A stretch of DNA of 58,878 nt from Marinobacterium ramblicola (GTDB lineage: Bacteria; Pseudomonadota; Gammaproteobacteria; Pseudomonadales; Balneatricaceae), in assembly GCF_019084545.1 (NCBI RefSeq), contig NZ_JAHREP010000029.1, positions 1-58,878 of the forward strand, written 5' to 3'. Under the pieces are notes generated by a model. That model saw only the letters and a program-made list of their open reading frames with translations. It ran no database searches and was not told where the DNA came from. The position numbers were made by a program, and so were the translations under genes. Each line of letters opens with the position of its first letter. The first letter of the stretch is position 1. Positions 20,276-29,232 of this stretch are shown one piece after another.

Positions 20276-20300
20276 GCGGGTACTCTGTGCGATGATGACT

Positions 20301-20320
20301 GTTACAGCAGGGGTTACAGC
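20301..20320. repeat. Direct repeat GTTACAGC, candidate upstream activator site
   Basis: Two copies of GTTACAGC start twelve bases apart (20301-20308 and 20313-20320), 30-60 bases upstream of the hup sigma-54 promoter. Enhancer sites for NtrC-type activators often lie near here, but this spacing is close and the role is speculative. Confidence 0.25.
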
Positions 20321-20519
20321 CGATGCCGCCATCAAGGGGATGAAAACCATCCTTCCACTCATAGTCGGATTTGCGCAGTTAATGACCACCTCCCCGACAG
20401 CACGGTTAACCTGAATGTAATTACTGGTCCCGACAGGAAGCGCAATCAGCTATAATCGCCCGAACATCATTCGGTTACGCACTGGCGTGTTCATCTTCAT
20501 CCGACACCGACACCCCTTT

Positions 20520-21938
20520 ATGACAAGATTTTTGCTACCGCTGTTACTGCTGATTCAGAGCCCATTGCTTTACGCGGACCTCTTTGACGTGTTCAAGGAT
20601 GAACAGGGACGTACCAAATGGCAGTGGGTCGCCAACTTCTCCAGCGGCGTTCTGATCATCCTGCTGACCATTGTCGTCATCATCCTGTTCGTTACCTGGA
20701 TGCGTGCACGCCGGTATAACCGTGCGCTGGAGGAGATCCGCTCGAGTCTGGAGCAACGCGTACGCGAGCGAACCGCGAAGCTGGAACAGGAGGTTGCAGA
20801 GCATGTGGTGACCACGCGCATGCTGAAAGCATCAAAAGCCTATATCCAGAACATCCTGCGCTCGATGCCACTGGTGCTGGTGGGCCTGGACCGTCAGGGC
20901 ACGATCACTCACTGGAACCAGCGCGCCGAGGAGATCTCGGGCATCAGCGCCGACGATGCCATCGGCCGGAATCTCTGGTCGATCTACTCCGACATCACCG
21001 TATCGCCGCGTCATATCGAACAGGCGCTGGACAAGGGCGAAGCGATCACCCTGCGCCACAGTCAACCGGGCAGCTATCACTTCGATATCACCGTCTATCC
21101 GCTGCAGGATTATGATGAGCCGGGTGTGGTGATCCTGGTCGACGATGTGACCAAGCGCGTGATCGCCGAGAACATGCTGATCCACCACGACAAGCTCTCC
21201 TCCATGGGTGAGCTGGCAACCGCCATGGCCAACGATATCAATACCCCGCTGCAGGCGATCCTGTTCGACCTGCGCAGCTTCCAGGGCATATTGGCATCGG
21301 GCAAGCTGCTGCCCGAGGGTAGCCAGCAGAACCCGGAAAGCGAAAAGGTTCAGCAGATATTGGACAACGCGTCGAAAAGCGGCAAACAGGTGGAATCGAT
21401 CATCCGCAACCTGCTGCAGTTCGCTCGCGGCCGTGCCGACAGGCCGCAACAGGCCAATGTGATCGATATCCTGGAGCACTCGCTGGAACAGTCACGCGAA
21501 GTACTGTCGCTGCCGGACACCTTTCCGTTCAGCGCTATTCGAATCGAACGTCACTTCGAAGCAGATCTGCCGCTGATTCCCTGTTACGTCACAGAACTGC
21601 AACAGGTGTTCCTCAGCCTGTTCCGCCATGCCTACAAATCGCTGACGGAAAAACAGGCCGCGGGGTATACGCCAACGATTGCACTTTACGTCGCCCGGAG
21701 TTACGACGCACTGTCGATCCGGATACAGCACAACGGTGTAGCGCTGACCGATGACGAGCAGATGTTTCTGTTCGAGCCCTTTACCCAGGACAGTGACGCG
21801 GGACAGGCAGCCGCCGGTGCCAACAAGCGACTCTCTTTCGCGCACTTCGTCATTACCGAGCAGCACCGGGGCCATATGGCGGTCACGTCGGATCCCGATG
21901 CGGGCACCACCTTCCATATCCAGCTGGACCTGGTCTGA
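20520..21938 (+). CDS. Membrane PAS histidine-kinase-like protein with degenerate catalytic motifs
   Basis: About 472 residues from ATG 20520; a GTG at 20487 is an alternative. Layout: signal-like hydrophobic segment (1-19), membrane helix (about 44-62), coiled coil (65-105), PAS domain (106-215), HisKA-like helices, HATPase-like fold. The H-box reads MGELATAMANDINTPLQAI; the phospho-acceptor histidine is replaced by asparagine 238 (AAC, 21231-21233). The N-box reads SLFRHAYKSL instead of NLxxNA, the G1 box HNGVAL instead of DNGxGI, and the G2 box GANKRLS instead of GTGLGL. It should therefore neither bind ATP normally nor autophosphorylate. It is divergent from hupD, where a HupT/HoxJ-type kinase gene might be expected, but that kinship is inference. 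Confidence 0.85.
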   Translation: MTRFLLPLLLLIQSPLLYADLFDVFKDEQGRTKWQWVANFSSGVLIILLTIVVIILFVTWMRARRYNRALEEIRSSLEQRVRERTAKLEQEVAEHVVTTRMLKASKAYIQNILRSMPLVLVGLDRQGTITHWNQRAEEISGISADDAIGRNLWSIYSDITVSPRHIEQALDKGEAITLRHSQPGSYHFDITVYPLQDYDEPGVVILVDDVTKRVIAENMLIHHDKLSSMGELATAMANDINTPLQAILFDLRSFQGILASGKLLPEGSQQNPESEKVQQILDNASKSGKQVESIIRNLLQFARGRADRPQQANVIDILEHSLEQSREVLSLPDTFPFSAIRIERHFEADLPLIPCYVTELQQVFLSLFRHAYKSLTEKQAAGYTPTIALYVARSYDALSIRIQHNGVALTDDEQMFLFEPFTQDSDAGQAAAGANKRLSFAHFVITEQHRGHMAVTSDPDAGTTFHIQLDLV

Positions 21939-22324
21939 ACCGACTTTCTCGCTGACTGGAGTGATGGCTGATACCTTCGGCCATCACTCTCGTCACATTA
22001 ATGCTGCCGCCGGCAACAACCTCGTTCACGGTCCTCAGCCTACAAACAGGCTCTGCCCCCCCTCTTCGACCAAAGACGTATTCGACACCGCTGTTGCGAT
22101 ATGAGAGCCGCAAGATCAGCGGTAAATCTTATTAGACTTATGGCTAGAACGGCCCTAAAACGGCGCTTGATCGCTTAATTTCGGTATATCGGGAGCCTCG
22201 CTTTCGGTACAATGCAACGCCAAAAAAAATACTTATAAAGTAGCAGTTCTGTTGATTAGGGCGATCACAAGTCACCTTTTCGAACATCTTCGGCCACATC
22301 AGCCATACAACACTGGGGAAAAGA
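21939..22324. other. Intergenic region between the kinase-like gene and icd
   Basis: Contains an inverted repeat AGTGATGGC / GCCATCACT (21960-21988) just after the kinase-like stop, without a T-run, which may act as a weak terminator. The remainder is AT-richer (8 A in a row, then TACTTATAAAG near 22230-22245) and presumably holds the icd promoter. No gene seen. Confidence 0.5.
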
Positions 22325-24559
22325 ATGACGACATCAAATCAGAAAATCGTTTACACCATTACCGATGAAGCGCCGGCGCTGGCGACGCAGTCTCTGCTGC
22401 CGATCGTACGCTCCTTCGCTGCCGCCGCCGGCATCGAAGTCGAAACCAGTGACATCTCCGTAGCAGCGCGTATCCTGGCGACCTTTCCAGAGCGCCTGAG
22501 CGAAGATCAGCGCGTAGCGGACGCCTTGGCCGAACTGGGCGCATTGACCCAGGACCCGTCCGCCAACATCATCAAGCTCCCCAACATCAGCGCCTCCGTA
22601 CCCCAGCTGCGCGCCGCTATCGCCGAGCTGCAGTCCCAGGGCTACGACGTGCCGAGCTTCCCGGACGAAGCCACCACTGATGAAGAGAAAGAGATCAAGG
22701 CGCGTTACAGCAAGATCCTCGGCAGTGCGGTAAACCCGGTTCTGCGTGAAGGTAACTCCGACCGTCGCGCTCCGGCCGCGGTCAAGGCTTATGCTCGCAA
22801 GTTCCCGCACTCCATGGGCAAGTGGAGCAAGGCCTCCCAGTCTCATGCCGATTACATGCGCGGCGGCGACTTCTTCTCCAGCGAACAGTCGATCACCATG
22901 CCGGAAGCGGGCGATGTGCGTATCGAGTTCGTCGGCAAGGATGGCCAGGTCGAGGTCAAAAAAGAGCTGAGCCTGCTGCAGGGTGAAGTGCTCGACAGCA
23001 TGTTCATGAGCTGCAAGGCGCTGCGTGATTTCTTCGAAGAGACGCTGAACGACTGCAAAGAGACCGGTGTCATGTGGTCCCTGCACGTGAAAGCGACCAT
23101 GATGAAGGTGTCTCACCCCATCGTGTTCGGTCATGCGGTCACCGTTTACTACAAAGACCTGTTCGAGAAGCACGGCGAACTGTTCCACGAGATCGGCGTC
23201 AACCCGAACAACGGCCTGTCCAGCGTATACGACAAGATCAAGAGCCTGCCGGACTCCAAGCAGGAGGAGATCCTGCAGGATATCCATGACTGCTACGCCG
23301 AGCGTCCGGAGATGGCGATGGTCGACTCCGTCAAGGGCGTCACCAACCTGCACATCCCCAGCGACGTTATCGTCGACGCCTCCATGCCGGCGATGATCCG
23401 CAACTCAGGCCAGATGTGGGGCCGCGATGGCAAACAGAAAGATACCAAGGCGGTGATGCCGGAGAGCACCTACGCCCGTATCTACCAGGAGATGATCAAC
23501 TTCTGCAAGACCAACGGCGCCTTCGATCCGACCACCATGGGTACGGTGCCCAACGTGGGCCTGATGGCGCAGAAGGCGGAAGAGTACGGTTCTCACGACA
23601 AGACCTTCGAGATGAAGGCCGACGGCACCATGCGTGTGGTCAACGCCGCGACCGGCGAAGTGCTGATGCAGCACGAAGTTGAGAAAGGCGATATCTGGCG
23701 TGCCTGCCAGACCAAGGATGCGCCGATCCGCGACTGGGTCAAGCTGGCCGTTACCCGTGCCCGCCAGTCCAACACCCCGGCCATCTTCTGGCTGGATCCC
23801 GAGCGCGCCCACGACATGCAGCTGAAGGCCAAGGTCGAAGAGTATCTGGAAGAGTATGATACCGACGATCTCGACATCTACATCATGGGCTACAACGAAG
23901 CGATCCGCTTCTCCATGGAGCGCCTGATCCGCGGCAAGGATACCATCTCTGTCACCGGCAACGTGCTGCGCGACTACCTGACTGACCTGTTCCCGATCAT
24001 GGAGCTGGGCACCTCGGCCAAGATGCTCTCCATCGTGCCGCTGATGGCCGGTGGCGGCATGTACGAAACCGGTGCCGGCGGTTCTGCACCCAAGCATGTA
24101 CAGCAGCTGCTGGAAGAGAACCACCTGCGTTGGGACTCCCTCGGCGAGTTCCTGGCCCTGGCGGTCTCCCTCGACGAGATGGGGATCAAGAACGACAACA
24201 AGCGCGCCCGCGTACTGGGTCAGGCGCTGGACAAGGCCACTGGCAAGCTGCTGGAGAACAACAAGTCTCCGTCACGCAAGACCGGCGAGCTGGACAACCG
24301 CGGCAGCCACTTCTACCTGGCGATGTACTGGGCTCAGGAGCTGGCAGCGCAGAGCGAAGACGCCGAGCTGGCCGCCATCTTCAAGCCGCTGGCTGAAGCG
24401 ATGACCGCCAACGAGCAGAAGATCCTCGACGAGCTCTCCAGCGTCCAGGGCAAAGCCGTTGAGATCGGTGGTTACTACCACCCGGATCTCGCCAAGATGG
24501 CTGCTGTGATGCGTCCGAGCTCTACGCTGAACGGCCTGCTGGAGTCCCTGGCTGTCTAA
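22325..24559 (+). CDS. icd: Monomeric NADP+-dependent isocitrate dehydrogenase
   Basis: 744 residues, the size of the monomeric IDH-II class and far longer than the dimeric enzyme. It oxidises isocitrate to 2-oxoglutarate in the TCA cycle with NADP+. Class motifs include [23 protein letters not shown] (substrate contacts), [38 protein letters not shown] and [14 protein letters not shown]. It stands alone on the plus strand, followed by a strong terminator. Codon use is highly biased, consistent with high expression. Confidence 0.97.
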   Translation: MTTSNQKIVYTITDEAPALATQSLLPIVRSFAAAAGIEVETSDISVAARILATFPERLSEDQRVADALAELGALTQDPSANIIKLPNISASVPQLRAAIAELQSQGYDVPSFPDEATTDEEKEIKARYSKILGSAVNPVLREGNSDRRAPAAVKAYARKFPHSMGKWSKASQSHADYMRGGDFFSSEQSITMPEAGDVRIEFVGKDGQVEVKKELSLLQGEVLDSMFMSCKALRDFFEETLNDCKETGVMWSLHVKATMMKVSHPIVFGHAVTVYYKDLFEKHGELFHEIGVNPNNGLSSVYDKIKSLPDSKQEEILQDIHDCYAERPEMAMVDSVKGVTNLHIPSDVIVDASMPAMIRNSGQMWGRDGKQKDTKAVMPESTYARIYQEMINFCKTNGAFDPTTMGTVPNVGLMAQKAEEYGSHDKTFEMKADGTMRVVNAATGEVLMQHEVEKGDIWRACQTKDAPIRDWVKLAVTRARQSNTPAIFWLDPERAHDMQLKAKVEEYLEEYDTDDLDIYIMGYNEAIRFSMERLIRGKDTISVTGNVLRDYLTDLFPIMELGTSAKMLSIVPLMAGGGMYETGAGGSAPKHVQQLLEENHLRWDSLGEFLALAVSLDEMGIKNDNKRARVLGQALDKATGKLLENNKSPSRKTGELDNRGSHFYLAMYWAQELAAQSEDAELAAIFKPLAEAMTANEQKILDELSSVQGKAVEIGGYYHPDLAKMAAVMRPSSTLNGLLESLAV

Positions 24560-24605
24560 TCTAAGACCGGTCTATTTCAGACCTCTCGGCTAATCGCTGA
24601 AGACA

Positions 24606-24637
24606 AAACCGGACACTGCAAAGTGTCCGGTTTTTTT
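24606..24637 (+). terminator. Rho-independent terminator of icd
   Basis: AACCGGACACT pairs with AGTGTCCGGTT across a GCAA loop and is followed by T's (TTTTTTT). Located about 50 bases after the icd stop. Confidence 0.92.
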
Positions 24638-24789
24638 ATGCCGGTCAGCCGAGTGATACAGCTTAGCAATCTTTTAAGTATTTATAAGCATACTCCTAAC
24701 AGCACGGGCTTATTGGCGGCGCTACTCTGTGCCTGTCGATCACCGGATCGACACATAAGCATAGACAAACTTGGACGGAGAGGCTCCAG

Positions 24790-25278
24790 ATGAAGGCTCT
24801 GATACCACTCGCGATGAGCGTATTGATCCTATCCACCGGTGTCGCCGCGCAGCCGGCAACCGACGAACTTGACCGTGGGCGCTACCTGATCGAGATCGGC
24901 GGCTGCAATGATTGCCACACACCCGGTTACTCGCAATCGATGGGTAAAACCGTGGAACAGGATTGGTTGCTGGGCAGTGACGTCGGTTTTGCCGGCCCCT
25001 GGGGGGTAAGCTACGCCGCAAACCTGCGCCTTACGGCGGATGCGATGACACTGCAGCAGTGGCTGGATCGCATTTCAGCCGGCGGGCTGCCACCAATGCC
25101 CTGGCCCGCACTACAGACGATGACCGAAGAGGATAAGAGCGCCCTCTTCCATTACATCCGGGACCTGGGGGCCAAGGGTACTGCTTCGCCTGCCGCGCTG
25201 CCGCCGGGCGCCGCCATCACGACGCCATACGTATCACTGGAGCCGGTCTTCCCGGAAGCGGTGGCGAGTGACCGCTAA
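24790..25278 (+). CDS. Exported single-heme cytochrome c
   Basis: 162 residues with an N-terminal signal peptide (residues 1-20, MKALIPLAMSVLILSTGVAA). One CNDCH heme site lies at residues 39-43, and a probable axial Met is in GGLPPMPWPAL. RGRYLIEIGGCNDCHTPGY resembles the small cytochromes paired with alcohol and aldehyde dehydrogenases. Function is periplasmic electron transfer; no partner enzyme is adjacent. Its 3' end overlaps the end of the convergent PNPOx-GAF gene by four bases. Confidence 0.88.
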   Translation: MKALIPLAMSVLILSTGVAAQPATDELDRGRYLIEIGGCNDCHTPGYSQSMGKTVEQDWLLGSDVGFAGPWGVSYAANLRLTADAMTLQQWLDRISAGGLPPMPWPALQTMTEEDKSALFHYIRDLGAKGTASPAALPPGAAITTPYVSLEPVFPEAVASDR

Positions 25279-26621
25279 CCCTCTGCGTGCAGCTCTACGG
25301 GGCGACGTAGCTGAAGGCGCACCCGCCCTCGGCCGCTCTTCTCCAGCGAGATAGCAGCACAGCGTTCCTGCAGGCGCCTGGACAACAGCAGCAGGCGCGC
25401 ATCGAGGTTGTCGGTTATATCCGGCAGCGGGATCTCCTGCGCGAGACGGAGTTCACGGTTACTGAACTCCGTGCGCCCCTGCTCTGCGTGCCTGGCTAGC
25501 ATGTACCAGAGAATAGCCCCCGCTACCCCTTTGATCAGGTATTCGTTATCGAAGAAGATGCTGTGGTCACGCGGGTAATACCTGACCTGGAGCGTCTCCC
25601 CGCCCGCCGCTACCGGCTCAGGATTCGACGTCACCGCCTCCGGTGCCGGATGATCCACGAGCTGAAGGCGCAACCGCCCCATAGCCTCCCCCGCCTGTGC
25701 GCAGATCGAGACCAGCACATCTTCGATGTCATAACCAAACTGGCACTCCTGCTCGCTCTCCGCGTAAAGCACACCGAGCAGTTCGTCGTTACAGAGGATC
25801 GGTACGGCGATCTGGCTGGCTGGCGCTTCCAGCCCCGGCATTGGGATGCGCTCCTCCAGCTGTCGCGCCAGACCGTCACTGATCGCCTGATCACGCACCG
25901 TACGACTATAAACATACTCGGACGCTGCAAACATGATCCGTATCGGCACCTGCTCTCGGGCAGCGACGCCGATGACGCCGACCCCCAGCGGGATCTCCGC
26001 ACCGACACCTGAGCGGCCGTAACCACGACTGGACAGGGTATACAACTTATTGCCCGGCAGATCCGCCATCAACAGCATGCTGTATTGGATCTGCAGATGG
26101 CGATCCAGCGCACCCAACAGGTTATCCACCAGATCCTCCAGCGAGCTGTAGCTGGTGATCGCGCCTACGCAATGGCGCAAAGCAGGTAACAGGGCAGGCC
26201 CGTATTGGGCCGGTGGCAACTCGCGCCCCGGCAGGTGCTCGATTTCGAGCACTCGGTAGAGATCGACACCACGCAGGTGGAACACCCCCTCCATCCCTTC
26301 GTGGGAGGCGATGCCGGCGAGCTTGGCCCGCATTCTCTCGAACAGAGGCCCCGAGGTTTCGGTTTTCAGATAGTGGATGGTGAGCTGGTAACGCGCTGCC
26401 GTGTAGGGATCCATCATCAACACCGATGCTATCGGATTGGCCAGGATGTTTTCCCGCGTCTTGTTGAAGAACTGAAACGATAACGCGATATGGCGACTGT
26501 CCACGTACATGGTCTGTGACACGTAGGTCACGTTCGGCATGCCGTCGGCGCCGCAGGTGGCCACGGCACAGGGCACAATGCCCTCCAGACAGTCCCGCAT
26601 CTTCTCGAGCGTCCAGCTCAT
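25275..26621 (-). CDS. PNPOx-like flavin-binding domain fused to GAF and a C-terminal winged-helix-like domain
   Basis: 448 residues. Residues about 5-125 look like an FMN-binding split barrel (AVATCGADGMPNVTYVSQ, IALSFQFFNKTRENILANP). Residues about 145-320 form a GAF domain (SLEDLVDNLLGALDRHLQIQ, IPLGVGVIGVAAREQVPIRI, IAVPILCNDELLGVLYAES). Residues about 345-440 resemble a winged-helix output domain ending GRGRVRLQLRRPVEL. The combination suggests a flavin- or small-molecule-responsive sensor or regulator rather than a pyridoxamine oxidase. It overlaps the upstream PNPOx-like gene by four bases and is co-transcribed with it. The C-terminal domain call is my inference. Confidence 0.72.
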   Translation of the reverse strand: MSWTLEKMRDCLEGIVPCAVATCGADGMPNVTYVSQTMYVDSRHIALSFQFFNKTRENILANPIASVLMMDPYTAARYQLTIHYLKTETSGPLFERMRAKLAGIASHEGMEGVFHLRGVDLYRVLEIEHLPGRELPPAQYGPALLPALRHCVGAITSYSSLEDLVDNLLGALDRHLQIQYSMLLMADLPGNKLYTLSSRGYGRSGVGAEIPLGVGVIGVAAREQVPIRIMFAASEYVYSRTVRDQAISDGLARQLEERIPMPGLEAPASQIAVPILCNDELLGVLYAESEQECQFGYDIEDVLVSICAQAGEAMGRLRLQLVDHPAPEAVTSNPEPVAAGGETLQVRYYPRDHSIFFDNEYLIKGVAGAILWYMLARHAEQGRTEFSNRELRLAQEIPLPDITDNLDARLLLLSRRLQERCAAISLEKSGRGRVRLQLRRPVELHAEG

Positions 26622-27127
26622 GACAGCTTAACTCCCAAGGGAACAGGATCACCGGCCCTATTGCCGGGAGTCTGCTTAAAGGCGGTGACCGGTGTGAAGC
26701 TGACCGACACCAGGTCGTCCGGTTCGCAACTGAACAGTGTACGAACAAAGATCTCCTGTACATTAAAGCGCTGAACCTTGGCCGCAAAGGTCTGGACGTA
26801 GGGTGCGAGCAATGCCCGATCCTCCTCAGTCGCTTCGGCGATCTCAGCATCGACGCCCTTCAGCTGCAGGGTTTTGTTATCCTCGGGATTACTGAATACT
26901 GCGGCGATTAGCGGGTTGCAGGCGAGCGCCCGAAGCAACTGCTCCGACCGGGAAGCCGACAGCAGAATCCTGACCCGCATTCGTTCTTCGTTGACGCTGC
27001 AAGCCAACCCTCTGGTCAGGGTCGGACGGGATTGTTCGGTTACCGCTGCCACATGGATCGACTGCCGGCCTGAAATGAATGCGGCCACAGAAGGGTCCAG
27101 CTGCGCAGAAGAAAGAGTAGACACCAT
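26618..27127 (-). CDS. Small PNPOx-like (flavin split-barrel) protein
   Basis: 169 residues from ATG 27127 (MVSTLSSAQLDPSVAAFI); a start at 27196 would add 23 residues and is less likely. The sequence SIHVAAVTEQSRPTLTRGLA, VRILLSASRSEQLLRAL and NPLIAAVFSNPEDNKTLQLKG has the strand pattern of pyridoxamine-phosphate-oxidase-related proteins. The substrate is unknown. It precedes and overlaps the PNPOx-GAF fusion, so the two probably act together. Confidence 0.68.
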   Translation of the reverse strand: MVSTLSSAQLDPSVAAFISGRQSIHVAAVTEQSRPTLTRGLACSVNEERMRVRILLSASRSEQLLRALACNPLIAAVFSNPEDNKTLQLKGVDAEIAEATEEDRALLAPYVQTFAAKVQRFNVQEIFVRTLFSCEPDDLVSVSFTPVTAFKQTPGNRAGDPVPLGVKLS

Positions 27128-27212
27128 GGGATACCCGACGGAATAGACACTCTGAATGCCCACATTATCCGTCAAGAATTTCCGGCTGGGAATCACCCCA
27201 GCCGGCGCTATG

Positions 27213-27599
27213 TCAAGCCGCGCTCTCGTCCTGCTCAGCTGTCCCTGTCATCACCAGAGCCACCAAACGATCGAGGCAGGTATCCTCCAGTCGACCACGC
27301 AGGGTAAGGAGCAGCTGATTGACCGCGTCGGGCGGTATCTGCCCTGAGAAGGCATGCAGCAACTCGATACGCTCGGAATGAGAGATATAGGTCAACATCC
27401 CGATCAACGAATCGAGCTACTCATCGGGTGTCAACGACTCCACCAACTGCTTTTCGATCGCCAGGATCTGCTCGTCGCTGAATTGCTCCCAGAGTATGCA
27501 TGCATTCAGCGTCTCTTCCACATGCATATGTTGAAGATTTTCGGCGACAAAGATCGCCAGATTGCGATGATGTTGTAACGACCATATTGCATGTCGCAC
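27213..27599 (-). pseudogene. Hemerythrin-like gene: N-terminus lost and an in-frame TAG
   Basis: Two open segments in the same frame (27599-27417 and 27407-27213) are separated only by TAG at 27417-27419. Together they read LQHMHVEETLNACILWEQF, then SDEQILAIEKQLVESLTPDE, stop, LDSLIGMLTYISHSERIELL and onward. This matches the C-terminal half of proteobacterial hemerythrin-domain proteins (HMHEEE, W..LSDEE, AER..LL patterns). The N-terminal half with the first histidine ligands is absent. A GGAGG lies next to a GTG start, so a truncated 60-residue peptide could be made. Family assignment is from memory of the motif pattern. Confidence 0.65.
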
Positions 27600-27715
27600 C
27601 TCCGCAATAATTTATCGACAGAGGCTAGATTAGGCGGAAGCGACAAACGCCGTTGTGAAGAGAAGGTTCGCGAAGTGCTAAAAGAATATTAAACGGGCAA
27701 GCGGTGCGGCGAACT

Positions 27716-27749
27716 CGATCTGGCCTGCCTTAACGGGCACGCCAGATCG
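27716..27749 (-). terminator. Hairpin after the ABC permease genes
   Basis: CGATCTGGC (27716-27724) pairs with GCCAGATCG (27741-27749) just past the permease stop at 27754. There is no T-run on either side, so it may terminate weakly or stabilise the mRNA end. Confidence 0.45.
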
Positions 27750-27753
27750 GCGA

Positions 27754-28488
27754 TCACTCCGCCAGGCGGGGATCGATCTTCGATATCTGCTCCGGTGCGC
27801 GATAGTGGTGATGACGGTTTAGCCGCCTCTCAAGCACGCGGAAGCCCCCGATCATCAGCGCGCTGATCAGCAGATACAGCATGCCGGCGGCGAAGAAGAT
27901 CTCCAACGGCGTGTAGGTGCGCGCGATGATCGTACGTGCGGCGCCGGTAATATCGAGCAGGGTGATGGTGGAGGCCAGAGAGCTGCCTTTGAGCATCAAT
28001 ATCAGCTCGTTGCCGTAGGCCGGCAGCACGATGCCAAAGGCACGGGGCAGCACGATGCGCCGCACCTTGAGCCAGTGACTCATGCCAAAGACATCGGCGG
28101 CCTCCAGCTCACCCTTGGGTATCGCCTGGATAGCCCCGCGGATCAGCTCGGCCGAATAGGCGGCGGTATTCAGTGTGAAGGCGATGATCGCACACCAGTA
28201 CGGTTCCCGAAGGATCGGCCAGAGCGCAGACTCGCGCACGGCCTCGAATTGGGATGAGCCGTAGTAGATCAGGAATATCTGCACCAGCAGCGGTGTACCG
28301 CGAAAGAAAAAGATATAGGCAAAAGGCAAGGCCCTGAGCCAGATCCTGGTTGATGTGCGCATCAGCGCCAGCGGCACAGCTAACAGCAAGCCCGCGATAC
28401 CGGAGACAAACACCAACTGCAACGTAACCCAGACGCCATCGAGCAGGCGTGGGAGGTGCTCGATGATGACATCCCAGTTCCAATTCAT
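27754..28488 (-). CDS. Basic/polar amino acid ABC transporter permease (HisM/AotM-like)
   Basis: 244 residues with about five membrane helices. The permease EAA loop reads IPKGELEAADVFGMSHWLKV, and FRGTPLLVQIFLIYYG is typical of HisM/ArtM-class permeases. It overlaps the partner permease by four bases. It forms the membrane channel with the 28485-29177 product for import of amino acids delivered by the binding protein at 29233-29991. Arginine/ornithine/lysine/histidine are the likely substrates by family. Confidence 0.92.
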   Translation of the reverse strand: MNWNWDVIIEHLPRLLDGVWVTLQLVFVSGIAGLLLAVPLALMRTSTRIWLRALPFAYIFFFRGTPLLVQIFLIYYGSSQFEAVRESALWPILREPYWCAIIAFTLNTAAYSAELIRGAIQAIPKGELEAADVFGMSHWLKVRRIVLPRAFGIVLPAYGNELILMLKGSSLASTITLLDITGAARTIIARTYTPLEIFFAAGMLYLLISALMIGGFRVLERRLNRHHHYRAPEQISKIDPRLAE

Positions 28489-29177
28489 GCCCGTGCCCCC
28501 CGCGCGGCCGGATCGGCCATACGCTCAAGCCAGGTATTGATCGACGTCGACAGTACGGTCAGTCCCAGATAGATCAAAGCGGCCGCCATGTAGAAAGTAA
28601 AAGGTTGCTTGGTGGATCCGGTAGCGACATAGGCCTGGCGCATGATATCGCTAAGCCCCACCACCGAAACCAGCGCGGTATCCTTGAGCAGCACCTGAAA
28701 CAGGTTGCCCAGTCCCGGCAGGGCCAAACGCCACACCTGCGGCAGGATAATGCGGAAAAAGAGTTTCAGCGGCGTCATGCCCAACGCCTGGGCCGACTCC
28801 CACTGCCCCTTCGGTATCGCCTGGATCGCGGCCCTGAACACCTCAGTCGAATAGGCACCGAAGGCGATCGACAGTGCCGCCACCCCAGCGCCAAAGGCGC
28901 TGATCTCGATATATTCGTCGTAGCCGAAATTGGACGCGACCGCCATCAACACGGCCGAACCACCGAAGTAGATCGTCAACACCAGCAGCAGCTCGGGTAT
29001 ACCGCGCACAAAGGTGGTATAGAGGGTCGCCAGCGTACGGGCGAACCAGAAACCGGAGAGTTTGGCCGACGCCCCGATCAGCCCGAAAATCAGGCCGAAA
29101 AAGAGACTGGTCAGCGCCAGCTTAATGGTGACCCAGGTGCCCGACAGCAGAAGATCACCGAATCCGAGAAGATCCAT
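28485..29177 (-). CDS. Basic/polar amino acid ABC transporter permease (HisQ/AotQ-like)
   Basis: 230 residues from ATG 29177 (MDLLGFGDLLLSGTWVTIKL); a TTG six codons upstream is unlikely. It has the same five-helix fold as the downstream permease, with FVRGIPELLLVLTIYFGG and the EAA loop IPKGQWESAQALGMTPLKL. It overlaps its partner by four bases and lies about 55 bases after the binding-protein gene. Confidence 0.92.
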   Translation of the reverse strand: MDLLGFGDLLLSGTWVTIKLALTSLFFGLIFGLIGASAKLSGFWFARTLATLYTTFVRGIPELLLVLTIYFGGSAVLMAVASNFGYDEYIEISAFGAGVAALSIAFGAYSTEVFRAAIQAIPKGQWESAQALGMTPLKLFFRIILPQVWRLALPGLGNLFQVLLKDTALVSVVGLSDIMRQAYVATGSTKQPFTFYMAAALIYLGLTVLSTSINTWLERMADPAARGARA

Positions 29178-29232
29178 TGAACAGCTTCTCTGCAACCCTG
29201 GCCCCGGTATTTACCGAGACCAGGTATACGCA

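Noticed and set aside
22334-23353. 339-codon minus-strand frame inside icd
   Set aside because: Antisense to a highly conserved monomeric isocitrate dehydrogenase with strong codon bias.
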